Source of the DNA: Kalaharituber pfeilii
Taxonomy: Eukaryota; Ascomycota; Pezizomycetes; Pezizales; Pezizaceae
Length of the DNA: 64,000 nucleotides
Direction of reading: 5' to 3'
NCBI GenBank assembly: GCA_015179045.1
Contig: WHUZ01000010.1
Span: 1-64,000 of the forward strand
Part shown: piece after piece, positions 32,082 through 42,127 of the stretch
Position numbering within the stretch: position 1 is the stretch's first letter
Layout of the letters: each line of letters begins with the position of its first letter
Made by a program: the position numbers and the translations under genes
Notes under the pieces: model-generated
What the model was told of the DNA's origin: nothing
Database searches by the model: none
The model's input: the letters and a program-made list of their open reading frames with translations, nothing else

Positions 32082-32439
32082 GTGACAACCGCTAGTTAAT
32101 AGTACCAGCATCAACAGCAGATATTACTAGTGCCTACAGTATTACTTCTCGTCTTTCTGTTCTCGTTGTTCTATATCTGAGCTACATTTCTCATGTTTCT
32201 GCAATGACTATCGGTATCGCTTTGACCATATACCAATGGGTATGCTTCTTCAATGGGCCAGCCTGTCCACCAGTTCTGCATTGATCCCATTGGTGTACGT
32301 ATCGGTCAGAACGGATAGATTAGCAACATCTGTAAAAGTGGCATCAGGGTTCATTACTTTGACGCCGGCAGTGAGTTGTTTTCCTTGAGGGAGTGGGGAT
32401 ACTGACATGACATTACCTTGCGTTCAATGGTCATGCAGC

Positions 32440-32478
32440 CCCTCGCCATAGCCTACAAGGCGGCACGCGAGTAATGAA

Positions 32479-32510
<32 letters not shown>
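32440..32510 (+). mobile_element. LINE family A micro-insertion (71 bp)
   Basis: CCTCGCCATAGCC...GGCACGCGAGTAATG then a 30-nt A-run. Exact flanks GGTCATGCAGC (32429-32439 and 32511-32521). Confidence 0.92.
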
Positions 32511-32512
<2 letters not shown>

Positions 32513-32521
32513 TCATGCAGC

Positions 32522-33535
32522 TCAGCGGCTTCTCCATCTTTCGCTAATAACGTAATTTTTTTTTCTTTTTTTCTTTTATTTCATTAACATTCCTGCATTA
32601 TCACGTGCATGGTAGCATTCGCCCCTTCCTCTTTTCACTTGTTGACTTGGGCACGTCACTTATTGCATTGCAAAAGATAAAAGAACACCAAGTAACATTT
32701 ACAGACAACTTTTTGTGAAAACGAGAGATCCTCAGTTGGAACAAAAACCTTGAAAAAAACGATAAGACAACCTGCTCTTCATAACATGACGACAGACTAT
32801 CCTTATGCTTCAATGCATATGTCAGCAGACTGTCATGGTGAAGCAAATAAGGGTAGATCTCAACTACAATGATGAAACGATGCTCTGCATATCAAAGCTG
32901 TACAACGACAATCCCCAAGACTTCGTATAGCATAGTGCTATCTTGGCATATGCAACTGGGTTCGATAAAAATTCGATAGCGTAGTTCTATCAGTCACGAG
33001 CGGCCCAGCAATTGTTAGCATAGTTGTGTCTAAATGCCCCTTCTTCCAAAGAGCATGAGAATAGGTTAGCAGCATAGAAGAAATCGCACAATTACTGTCA
33101 CTAATCTTTTGTTAAAACGTAGCAGCAGTATGGTGTTTTCTTTTTTTTTTCATCACATAACCGCGCTTGCAGGGGTTCGCCATCGCAGGGCGACATATTA
33201 GCATGAGAAGTATGTATTCATATGAAAGTATAGCAAGGGTGGTGGCGGTACAGTAGCATGATAAATATGTACCGCATTTGTGAGTATTTGAGAGGATTAG
33301 GCTGCGGGGGAGCTGGAAAGCAGCGAAACCGGGGTAGGTATGGAAGTAGCAGCGTGGTGGTAATTTTCTAAATTTAGTCACATACATTAGTGTGGTATGC
33401 GGCTCTGCGGGTACCAAGGTGGGGTAATAATCTTGCTTCACTAGTGCGTACAAAGTTAAAATCGACCTGCTGATATACGATCCATCCTGGATCCTGGCTG
33501 CAGTAGCTCACCGCCTTGCCGTACCACATTGCGTT
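32522..33535. other. Gene-free stretch before the dehydrogenase gene
   Basis: Only short frames. A family B tail in minus orientation is at about 33140-33200 (T-run, ATCACATAACCGCGCTTGCA). The last 400 bp probably hold the promoter of the gene starting at 33721. Confidence 0.45.
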
Positions 33536-33720
33536 GTGCGGGGTATCACTTTCAGTTCTATTCCTACTCGTATATTCTCAGGACTTGATAATCTGAATAC
33601 ATACAGAAGCACTGCACACTGCATCCCTGTTCGGCTAACAGCCTCAAACAACCTCCCACCATCACAAACACACCGCCCCGTCCACCAAACCAGCCCTCTC
33701 AATCCGCCAACCCTTCCACC

Positions 33721-36007
33721 ATGCCTCCAGCAGACCGCGACCCCAAACCCAACACCCCCCCCGACACCAACCCGCTGTTCTCGACCCTCCCCTCTCCCAG
33801 TCCCTTCCCTCCATCCCCTCCGGTCTCCCTCGCCGCTCACTGGCACCACTTGTCTCGGACACTGCCCCCATCCACTCTCGCGTCCCAACTCCTCGCTGAC
33901 AAGACCCACGTCCAATCCCAGCACCCCCCGACCGCCATCTCCCTCCTCCACCGCTTCCTCCCCCCTTACCCACCTCCACATCCCTCGACTCCGCTCGCCA
34001 GACCCCCGACGGCCTCCTCGCGAATCTCGTCGCCCGCGAGCTCTGCGCCAGCCCCAATGCCGCCGAGAACAACAGCGCCAACTATGCACTCCCGCTCGAG
34101 ATCGGGCGCATGGTCTACCAGGACACGATCGCGCTCATCGCCGACTACGTCTCCAGCTACCGGCAGTCCGAGCTCTCTGCGGAATCCCCCGACGAGTGGA
34201 CACTGTACCACACCCAAGCCTATCTAGACTCCATTTCTGGCGACGAGGATGCTGGCAACGGAGCAGCATCTGCCGATGCAACCGCAGCCAAGGAATCCAA
34301 TCCCACAGGCCGCGTCACAGCCCACTTGATACCCACTACAGCGGACTACCTGTCTGCGCTCAAGGTCCTCCACTACCTCTCGCTCCCGCATCCCCCTCTG
34401 TTCGTTCCCCGGGAGGCTGTGACGGCGATGGGCTCAGGACCGGGAGAGGGAATAAACCTCCGCTAACCCGGAACTCCACCTTTGACGACATAATGCGCCT
34501 TCTGGCCTACTGCTCACACCTTTCCTCCCTCGCAGATTCCACCGGCGTTCCAGCGGCGGCGGCCCTCCCCGCCCGCCAAACAAATCCCCGACCCAAAGGG
34601 TCCCCGCACGTCCCATACGCACCCCCTTCCGGCTCGCAGCCGATCGGCAACTCAACCCGCTCGCACGCCTCTAGCGCCAGCACCCAGGGCATCTGCTACA
34701 TCTGCCACTACCGCATCCCCGTAGGCACCGCGCACCCATTCTACCAGAGCATGTGCTTTCCCTGCGGCAGCTTCCATCTCTCCTCGAACGCTGAGTCGCT
34801 CCCCGAGAATCTGTCCCTCAACGGACGCACTGCGGTCGTAACGGGCGGCAGGGTTAACTTGGGCCACCGGACAGCATTGCGGCTACTACGGTGCGGCGCG
34901 AGCGTGCTTGTCACGAGCCGGTATCCCGCTGACGCGGTGATGAGATACATGAAGGAGCCGGATGTCGAAGTGTGGGGAGGGAGGCTGCGAATTGTTGGCG
35001 CTGACTTCAGGCGGGTCCGGGATGCCTTCGGCGTCGCGGAGGCGGTGACAGGGTGGCTGCTGGAGACGGACAAAGGCTGCGGCAAGCTCGACATACTTAT
35101 CAACAATGCTGCACAGACAATCACGGACAAAGCGGAGTCTGAGTCCGCGATGGTCCTGCGTGAGGAGCGCTTGCTGTGCGGTGAGGGCCTTATCGAAACC
35201 GAAACTGCCCAGTTGCACCGTTGGATGGAGGCCTGGGTCCTTGATGGCGGCCACTCCTCCTTGTCTTCGTCCTACAGGTACGTCCCTGCCGTCCTCGGGG
35301 GGGTCACAGACCCGGATCTCGAGCGCCCATCTCACAATGCCGCGGACACCAATGCCCCGCCGACTCCAACCTCCATGGCCTCCACGCCAACAACCCCTCC
35401 AGAGCCAAAACCACACATCTCCTCCTGGGCCCAGACGTACACCGAAATTCCCTACCGTGACTTGATCACCGCACACTCCATCAACCTCTTCACCCCGTTC
35501 CTCCTCACCCGGGAGCTTCTCCCGAATCTGTCCCTGCCACGCCGAGACCTGCCGCCGCACCCAGCCCCCACCGCCTACGTCCTCAACCTCACCGCTCGTG
35601 AGTCTATTCTGTCCCCGCTCCCCGGCAGCCGCAACAAAAACGGCACACACACACACACCAACATGTACAAGGCCGCCCTACACATGCTGACGCACTGCGA
35701 AAGCGCGCCGCTGTGGCGGTCGCATGGCATCGCCATGAATAGCGTGGATCCGGGCTATCTGAGTTTTGACGAGGAGTGGATGAGGGGGCGGAAGCTGCAG
35801 CGGCGAGAGGCGGAGGCGAAGGTGCAGAAGGAGACAGGAGAGGGGCTGGACACAGAGTTGGACGTTGTCCCGGCTCCGCTTGGGTGGGAAGACGGCGTTG
35901 GGAGGACGCTATGGGCGGTTGCTAGGGGCGAGGCCGGCGAGGTGTGGTGGGGAAGGTTCTTCAAGCATTACACGCCCGTCAGGGTCGTCGGAGTGCCCGG
36001 GCATTAA
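33721..36007 (+). CDS. Short-chain dehydrogenase/reductase with long N-terminal extension (two apparent frameshifts)
   Basis: Read continuously, this gives about 760 residues: a Pro-rich start (MPPADRDPKPNTP), an uncharacterised N-terminal region, a CICHYRIP...FPCGSFH segment with paired cysteines, then an SDR domain. SDR signs are TAVVTGGRVNLG (cofactor loop), LDILINNAAQT and an NMYKAALHML segment where the usual catalytic Tyr of YxxxK is not in register. The protein lies in three frames in turn. The switches are near 33950 (a C6 run) and near 34455 (AACCTCC), and each behaves like one missing C. No GT-AG intron fits the first switch; a GTGACG...CTCGCAG intron (34417-34540) is a weaker alternative for the second. 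Either the assembly lost bases in C-runs or this is a young pseudogene. Substrate unknown. Confidence 0.7.
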
Positions 36008-36972
36008 GTAGCTTTTCTTCTTCCCTGTTTTCTAGCTTGAGGGAAAAAACAACAAGTAAAAAGAAGGAAGTCGATATCTTATGGTTTGATTTGAATTTTG
36101 CCTTATTATAGTATGGGCTTGAAACCATCTCAGTGTCACATAGTTAGTTCTTGAACAATCGGCCTTGTCCAAGTCACATTGCCCAACTCACATTATCCCG
36201 CTCACCTAATCGCTCATGCAACCCCACTCATACCCTTCAGTTCCACTTTTCCAGCTCACCGACTGCTGTTTACCCACTCCTGCTTGCCCACTCTATCCAT
36301 GACCACTTCTATACCGAACATTGCTCTAGCAGTAGCACTGCTCATGTTCACCTAGGTACCCTAACCAAAGGACCAATCTTTAAGGTAGGCTAGAGCAAAA
36401 AGGAAAAAGAGGAACAATCAGGTGAAGGTGGTCGATAAATTGATGTAGATAGGATTGTATGAGCACACAAGCAAGCAGGGACAGCCATGGATATGCAGAC
36501 ATAGATACTATGTAGACGGACCAGAAATTGCAAACATGACTACAGGCTACATATGATATCCTTCTGCCACCAGTGTCACTTCCCATTATCACGCACGCTT
36601 CACCATACTGTTAAATCCAACTTAGTCACACGTGAGATTTGTAACCCAAATTCCGGAGGACTCCATTTCAGCATCATATTGACTTCAGGGAATCGTCGAT
36701 GCAAGATCAAAACTTGAACTGCACTATGGTGAGTGAAGAAAGATTACTGAAGGAATCATCATCTCCAGTACCTGTGGTTGGAATATGTGCCTGCATGCAG
36801 CACTAGTAAAAGAAATTAGTGGCGGCACGCGAGTAATAATATAGAAAAAGAAAAAAAAAAGAAATTAGTGTACAGTTAAGCCATACTAAAAAAAATTACT
36901 TACCTGAATACTGTTAGATTTTGCAGGAATACGGTTAATTATAAGTAGGCAGGCGCGTTCATGAGAGGAGGG
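36008..36972. other. Gene-free stretch
   Basis: 3' flank of the dehydrogenase gene. A loose C-rich segment (36170-36300) with CCCACTC repeats follows. Nothing coding recognised apart from the micro-insertion at 36822. Confidence 0.4.
36822..36857 (+). mobile_element. 36-bp LINE family A micro-insertion
   Basis: GCGGCACGCGAGTAATAAT plus an A-rich tail, flanked by exact AAAGAAATTAGTG (36809-36821 and 36858-36870). Truncated inside the hairpin. Confidence 0.9.
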
Positions 36973-37660
36973 AGGGATGAGCTTCACACATTATGGACCG
37001 ATCGAAGCGGTGGTTCGATAAGGAGGTGAAGGAGGCAAGAAAGATGGTGAGGTATATACTGCGGAAAGGAGGTAGGGAAGAGAAGACGAGAGCAAGGAGG
37101 CTGTTGAGAGACATTATCAGAGAAAAGAAGAAGGTATTTTGGGAGGGGTATATGGAAGAGGACTGAGTAACATTACCGTGGGATATCTTTCGGCTTGCAA
37201 GGGACGCATTCAGACAAAGGGATCTCATGGACATCCCAGGTACAGACCAGGAGGTTATGGCGGCGCTTATCAGGCACAACTTCATTACAACCGAGACAAC
37301 CGAGATGAGACAATGTCTGAAGCCTACTGGAGTACTCATGGACAGAGAAGAAGCGAGACAAGCCATAGACAAGGCTTTAGCAAAGACGAAATCCAGATCT
37401 GCACTAGGCCCAGATGGGATACAGTATGGGATCCTGAAGTTATTGCAGGGGACAACACTAGGAGTGGCAGTTAGGAAGAAGATCGTGAACTATATAAATG
37501 GGAATTATGACTTCACTCGAGGCTTCAGTGTTATGATGATACACAAGAAAGGAAACCCGAGGGATAATCTAGCAGGATGGACACCAATTACATTATTGAA
37601 TACTATAACCAAGTTAGGGCAGAAGGTAGTGGCAGACCTCATTCAGCGAAGAGACCGTCT

Positions 37661-37690
37661 TTTTTTTTTTTTTATTTCATTACTCGCATG
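37661..37690 (-). mobile_element. 30-bp LINE family A micro-insertion
   Basis: The shortest clear case: a T-run plus ATTTCATTACTCGCATG only, flanked by exact AAGAGACCGTCT (37649-37660 and 37691-37702). It breaks the RT frame of the host LINE. Confidence 0.93.
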
Positions 37691-38312
37691 AAGAGACCGT
37701 CTGTTTAGCAAGACCCAGTTGGGGGGCAGATCCAAACGAGGGATGGAGGACTTACAGAGACAAGTACTAAAAGAGGTGGACAAACGCCTGAACAATGGAG
37801 AGTAGACAGCAATAGTGGGGGATGATATCAAGTCGGCTTTCAATCACCTGTGAAGGGAGAAGGTTGTACGGAAAATCAAGGCTGAAGATAAGAATTTAGC
37901 AGCATTCATTGACGAGTTCCTGCAACCAATAAACTTTCAGATCGCATGGGATGAAAAAACCAGAGGAGAGAGCACAATGACAGATGGAACACCTCAGGGG
38001 TTACCATTATCCCCAATCATCTTCCTGGTAGGGATAGCACCGGTGGCAGAGAAGGCTGAACGCAGAGGCTTCGACAGGTCCTATGTGGATGACTTTCATA
38101 GTATACTCTCAAGCAAGTCAATGTGAGACTTGAGAAGATGCATAAAAGTACACCGTACAAAGTTAACCCAGGAGGCACTGGAGGAAGGCTTTGAACTGGA
38201 CTCACGGAAGTTCAAAACTATCATTATAGGGTCTCAGAGAGAGAGTTACAGACTAGGAGGACTGTACATTGACTGGAAAATGAAGTTTGATGACCATTTC
38301 AACTGGGGGCTA

Positions 38313-38370
38313 GGCCCTGCCATGGCGAACAGCTACAAGCGGGGTCACGTGAAATAAAAAAAAAAAAAAA
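38313..38370 (+). mobile_element. 58-bp LINE family B micro-insertion
   Basis: GGCCCTGCCATGGCGAACAG...GCGGGGTCACGTGAAAT plus poly(A), flanked by AACTGGGGGCTA and AACTGGAGGCTA (38301-38312 and 38371-38382). A family B tail inside a family A LINE. Confidence 0.92.
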
Positions 38371-39497
38371 AACTGGAGGCTATACCTAGGAAAAGTGGCG
38401 TGGAGGATAGCAGCCAGCCTGAATGGGCTACTGCCAGCCAGACGGAGACAGTTATACACAGGAATTGAAAAGAATATTGCGGCCTGGGGGTGCTGACCCA
38501 TCCGATCTTTGTAAAGAGAAGTGAGAGAGACTAATAGCTGGGGAGGAAGAAGAAGGATGGACGAGTGTGTATACTGATGGGAGCAGAATGGAGAACAAGA
38601 CAGGTGCCAGAGTGCACTAAGCCGGAAAAGACATATCCATATGCCTAGGGGAAAGATGCACGGTCAATGACTCCGAACAGTTAGCGGTGGGAGAGGCCAT
38701 GCACAGAGAGGGGGGGCTGCTAATCGTATAGGACTCCAGGACCATAGTGACAAGGATGAAAGGGATAGCCAGGGGGGATCCAACCCCAGGAGGAGCAGAG
38801 GAGTGGGTAAGGAGAAGGTAGGATGAAAGGATGTCGAGGGGGGATTGAGACCTGGCGATTCTGTGGGTAAAAGCATACAGAGATATAGCCGGTAACACCG
38901 AGGCAGATACGGCGGCTAAAATAGCCACGGCGCTACAATACCAGGACGAGACGGTGACGGAAGCAGGCATCCGACAAGAGGCGAAGGCCAGTAGAGGGGA
39001 GGAGAGAAGGAGACTACAGCTGACGTACAGACCACTCGAATACCTGGGGACCAGAAGGAGGGTGGCCACACTCGCAGGCATCATGGGGGACAAAGGATTG
39101 AGACAATGGAGACACCAGATAGGGAAGGAGGATTCACCGGAGTGCAGGTGGTGTGGAAAGGTCCTCGCGAATTACAGACATGTATCGAGAGAGTGCGAGG
39201 CATGGAAGAAGAGACTACCGGGAGGAGAGACGGGGCTGAAGATGCCAATGGGAGTGGGGAAAGGGAAGGGGAAGGAAGAGGGGGAGAAGAAGGGGATGAA
39301 AGAGGGGAAGAAGAAGGGGATGACACTGGCCGAGGTGCTGGACTGGGCAGCGAGTTAGCGACTATTATTTTTCCTTTACACTCTTTTCTTATCTATCATC
39401 TGCGATTTACACATTCTGTACTTAACACCTCGCCGTAGCCTGATAGGCGGTATGCGAGTAATGAAATAAAAAAAAAAAAAAAAATAGGGATGAGCTT

Positions 39498-40807
39498 TAG
39501 TTATATATCTCTTTATACAAATATTCAACTTACCGATTCAAAGCAGAGTTTCGTTCTGGGCCCAGGAATGCGGCTGCGCTGGCAATGGCAACAACAGGTT
39601 CGGAACTGACCCCGGGTGGAAGGTCCACGGGACAATATGGGGCCCCCGTGCCGAGGCGCCGACCAGGGGCAACTTCGTCCTCAGTGGAGCCGTTGAGTAA
39701 GGGCTACATAGTACATATGAGCATCATCACACGTCACTTTGTGAGCGAAAAAAAAGGGGTTAAATAAATAAGGCAAAAGAACAAGTGCACATACTCACCT
39801 CCTTAGCCCTCCCGCACCGAGCGTCACTTGTCAGGCTGCCCCACGCAGAGTAGTCGTTGGTCTGCGCCGTCGCTTTAAGCATGGGTTGCGCTGCACTTAA
39901 TTCCACCACTCTACGTACTGGGTCCCCTTTTTTTTTTAATATATATTTCACTTGGGGTCGCATAATATGTTTCAGACTGCTGAGACGGGCCGCTGTCACT
40001 GTTAAAAACCGAGATAGTAATAAAGCATTGAGGACTGATGAATTAATTGATGCTAAACATGAGAGAGAAAAACAATGATTTATATACACGAGAGTCATTA
40101 AAATATATGACGTAGTCATCAGACATATTAATGCTTATGACGTTGCCACGAGCCAAAGTAGCTGAGCCAAGACATGAGGCTGTGTTGCTGCAATATGATG
40201 AGAGCTGAACATGACGACGGTGTCTTGCATCAGCTTAACTCGTTACATGCCTCAGCTCATATCTTTCAACAAGCACAATATAGTGTAAGATAAACAGATA
40301 GTATGCACTACTGCGACCGGAGTGGTGAGAACTGGCGAAACGAACGCATGACCAAAAATGAGTGCGAGTTGCGAGTGCGAAAGCGTGGGTGCCAAGAGAA
40401 GAGCGGCGATTGTTGACGAGCTACAGTAGAGAAAGTCTATATGTAGGATAGCATGCCTCCCTTGCTGACCATATCTTTCACGTGCTTTCCGGTGCCAAGC
40501 TTGCCTTTACCCATTCCGTCGTCGTCCCCACAATGGCGTATGATGTATCACATCCGTGAGGAATAATTTCTTGCACGAGGTTGGCAAGCCCACAACTTTT
40601 TTTTTTTGGAGTTGAAATATACCTTCTTCTTCTGTACATGCAATGGTATCGGAGATGTCATTACCAGAGATAGAACGCATGAAGTGGGACTTCCACGAAT
40701 GGATTTTTTGCTGCTTCATACTTACTGCGGGCTTTTTTTTTTTGAGGCGGAAGAGGCGGTCGACATCAAGCCATATGGTGTTCTCAATCTTTTCTTCCCA
40801 TCATGTA
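39498..40807. other. Gene-free stretch
   Basis: Short frames only. 39580-39700 has a GC-rich patch that may be a dead coding fragment (MATTGSELTPGGRSTGQ). T-runs at 40596 and 40733 may be remnants of tail insertions. A region of palindrome-poor unique sequence lies at 39960-40520. Confidence 0.35.
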
Positions 40808-40867
40808 TCGCCATAGACCACAGGATGGCAAGCGATTAATGATAAAAAAAAAGAAAAAAAAAAAAAA
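40808..40867 (+). mobile_element. LINE family A micro-insertion next to a family B tail
   Basis: TCGCCATAGACCACAGGATG...AAGCGATTAATGAT plus poly(A), flanked by TTCCCATCATGTA and TTCCCATCATATA (40795-40807, 40868-40880). The right flank continues as a minus-strand family B tail (CCCCGCTTGCAGCTGTTTCG), so one tail landed at the end of another. Confidence 0.85.
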
Positions 40868-41018
40868 TTCCCATCATATATCCCCGCTTGCAGCTGTTTC
40901 GCCAAGGCACGGTGAACAATTGCTTAAGTTGCATTGTCAGAAGTGAAAAGCTGAACCCTAATGCACAATTACTCAGCCGTTCCAATTCGCTGATGCAAAA
41001 AGAATTCGGACACTGCAT

Positions 41019-41086
41019 TTTTTTTTTTTTTTTTTTTTTTTTTTATATCATTAATCTTGCCGCCCTATGGGCTATGGCGATGTCCT
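41019..41086 (-). mobile_element. LINE family A micro-insertion (68 bp)
   Basis: T-run, ATATCATTAATCTTGCCGCC, CTATGGGCTATGGCGATG, flanked by exact CGGACACTGCAT (41007-41018 and 41087-41098). Confidence 0.92.
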
Positions 41087-41112
41087 CGGACACTGCATAA
41101 TGGACAAGCACT

Positions 41113-41165
41113 CGCCATAGCCCCCAGGGCGGCACGCGAGTAATGATATAAAAAAAAAAAAAAAA
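41113..41165 (+). mobile_element. LINE family A micro-insertion (53 bp)
   Basis: CGCCATAGCCCCCAGGGCGG...CGCGAGTAATGATAT plus poly(A), flanked by exact ATGGACAAGCACT (41100-41112 and 41166-41178). Opposite orientation to its neighbour, whose right duplication lies 14 bp before this insertion. Confidence 0.92.
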
Positions 41166-41178
41166 ATGGACAAGCACT

Positions 41179-42127
41179 ATGCGTTTTTGGGGATGGCGCA
41201 GTGTAAGATGCGAAATGAGGAATTGAGTTCAGGTTAATGGCCAAGAAAATAAGGGAGATACAAAGACTGTAATAGACGGCAGCAGGACCTTCAGCTGGCC
41301 ATTAGCAATTTTTTTTAGGCGTTTCGATGTATATTACATGCTCAAATGCTCATGCTATTCCCAGAAACGCATAGCTTGTATGCAATATGCAGTGTGCGAA
41401 TGCTTTTTGAACCAGCGAATATGCATGTCAACAGTTGATTTTGATTGATACTTAGTCAAGAAATGGGGCGTTGTTGCGTAATACACAACCCCTATTCATT
41501 GGTCACTTGAGTTGCACCGCCATCCCGCTTGGCCATGTACAAAGTCCGGATATTCCCTGCCACAGGCTTGTAGCTTGTATGTCAACCAAAAAGAAAAAAA
41601 AACAAAAGGTCGGTATGATGATTCTGTAGGTCGACCGGAGGGTTAGAATACTTTTATCGAGTACGCTTATATCGTCTCTCTGGCCGCAACCGCACTGTGC
41701 TGAGACAGTGACTGAGGGTTGCACATCGTAGTACGAGCATAGATATAAATAACTGCCTCTGTCACCCCGCCCAATTGATCCAAAGCTGCAAGGATGTAAG
41801 ACAGGGGCGTGGCATGCAGCAGTGCGGGGCGGTTCCGCGACCTAGACACATGAAATGTAAGTGAAATGTTACCCGCAGTTCTCAATGAAGAATGAATCAC
41901 ATCTGATAGATTTATATAATTACCCCTCTAATCCATTGCTGGCAGCGTCCTTGTCCCAACTCTGCTTTCGTTATCTTCGGTAAATTCCGGTCTCACTTTG
42001 AACTGCATATTATTGTGTACACATGAGGTACTTACAGATTCTAACTATTCCTGCCATTAATCCTGTAATCGACACTCACGCTTGAACAATTAATCGTAAT
42101 AGAGAGCAAACCTGAGCCACTGCCGCC
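41179..42127. other. Gene-free upstream region of the HET gene
   Basis: No recognisable gene or repeat. The last 200 bp are the likely promoter and 5' UTR of the gene at 42128. Confidence 0.4.

Larger units (their letters stand above)
36990..39358 (+). pseudogene. LINE ORF2: reverse transcriptase, RNase H, Cys-rich C-terminus (broken)
   Basis: Fragments in order: linker (KKFWEGYMEED); RT finger and palm segments (GPDGIQYGILKLL, FTRGFSVMMIHKKGNPRDNL, AGWTPITLLNTITK, AIVGDDIKSAFNHL, DGTPQGLPLSPIIFLV, SYVDDF catalytic motif near 38085, YIDWKMKFDDHFN); RNase H (WTSVYTDGSRMENKTGA, VNDSEQLAVGEAM, GNTEADTAAKIATALQY); then a C-terminal CRWCGKVLANYRHVSREC motif and the end EVLDWAAS at 39357. Stops, frameshifts, a deletion near 38495 and two insertions break it. 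No apurinic-type endonuclease domain is left because of the 5' truncation. The RT-RNase H order fits Tad1/I-type LINEs. Confidence 0.85.
36985..39485 (+). mobile_element. LINE of family A, 5'-truncated, with target duplication
   Basis: About 2.5 kb between exact AGGGATGAGCTT copies (36973-36984 and 39486-39497). It carries ORF2 (RT, RNase H, C-terminal zinc-knuckle-like motif), then a short 3' UTR, the hairpin (CCTCGCCGTAGCC...GGTATGCGAG) and poly(A). Later hit by two micro-insertions (37661-37690 and 38313-38370). It shows directly that the family A hairpin is the 3' end of this LINE. Confidence 0.92.
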
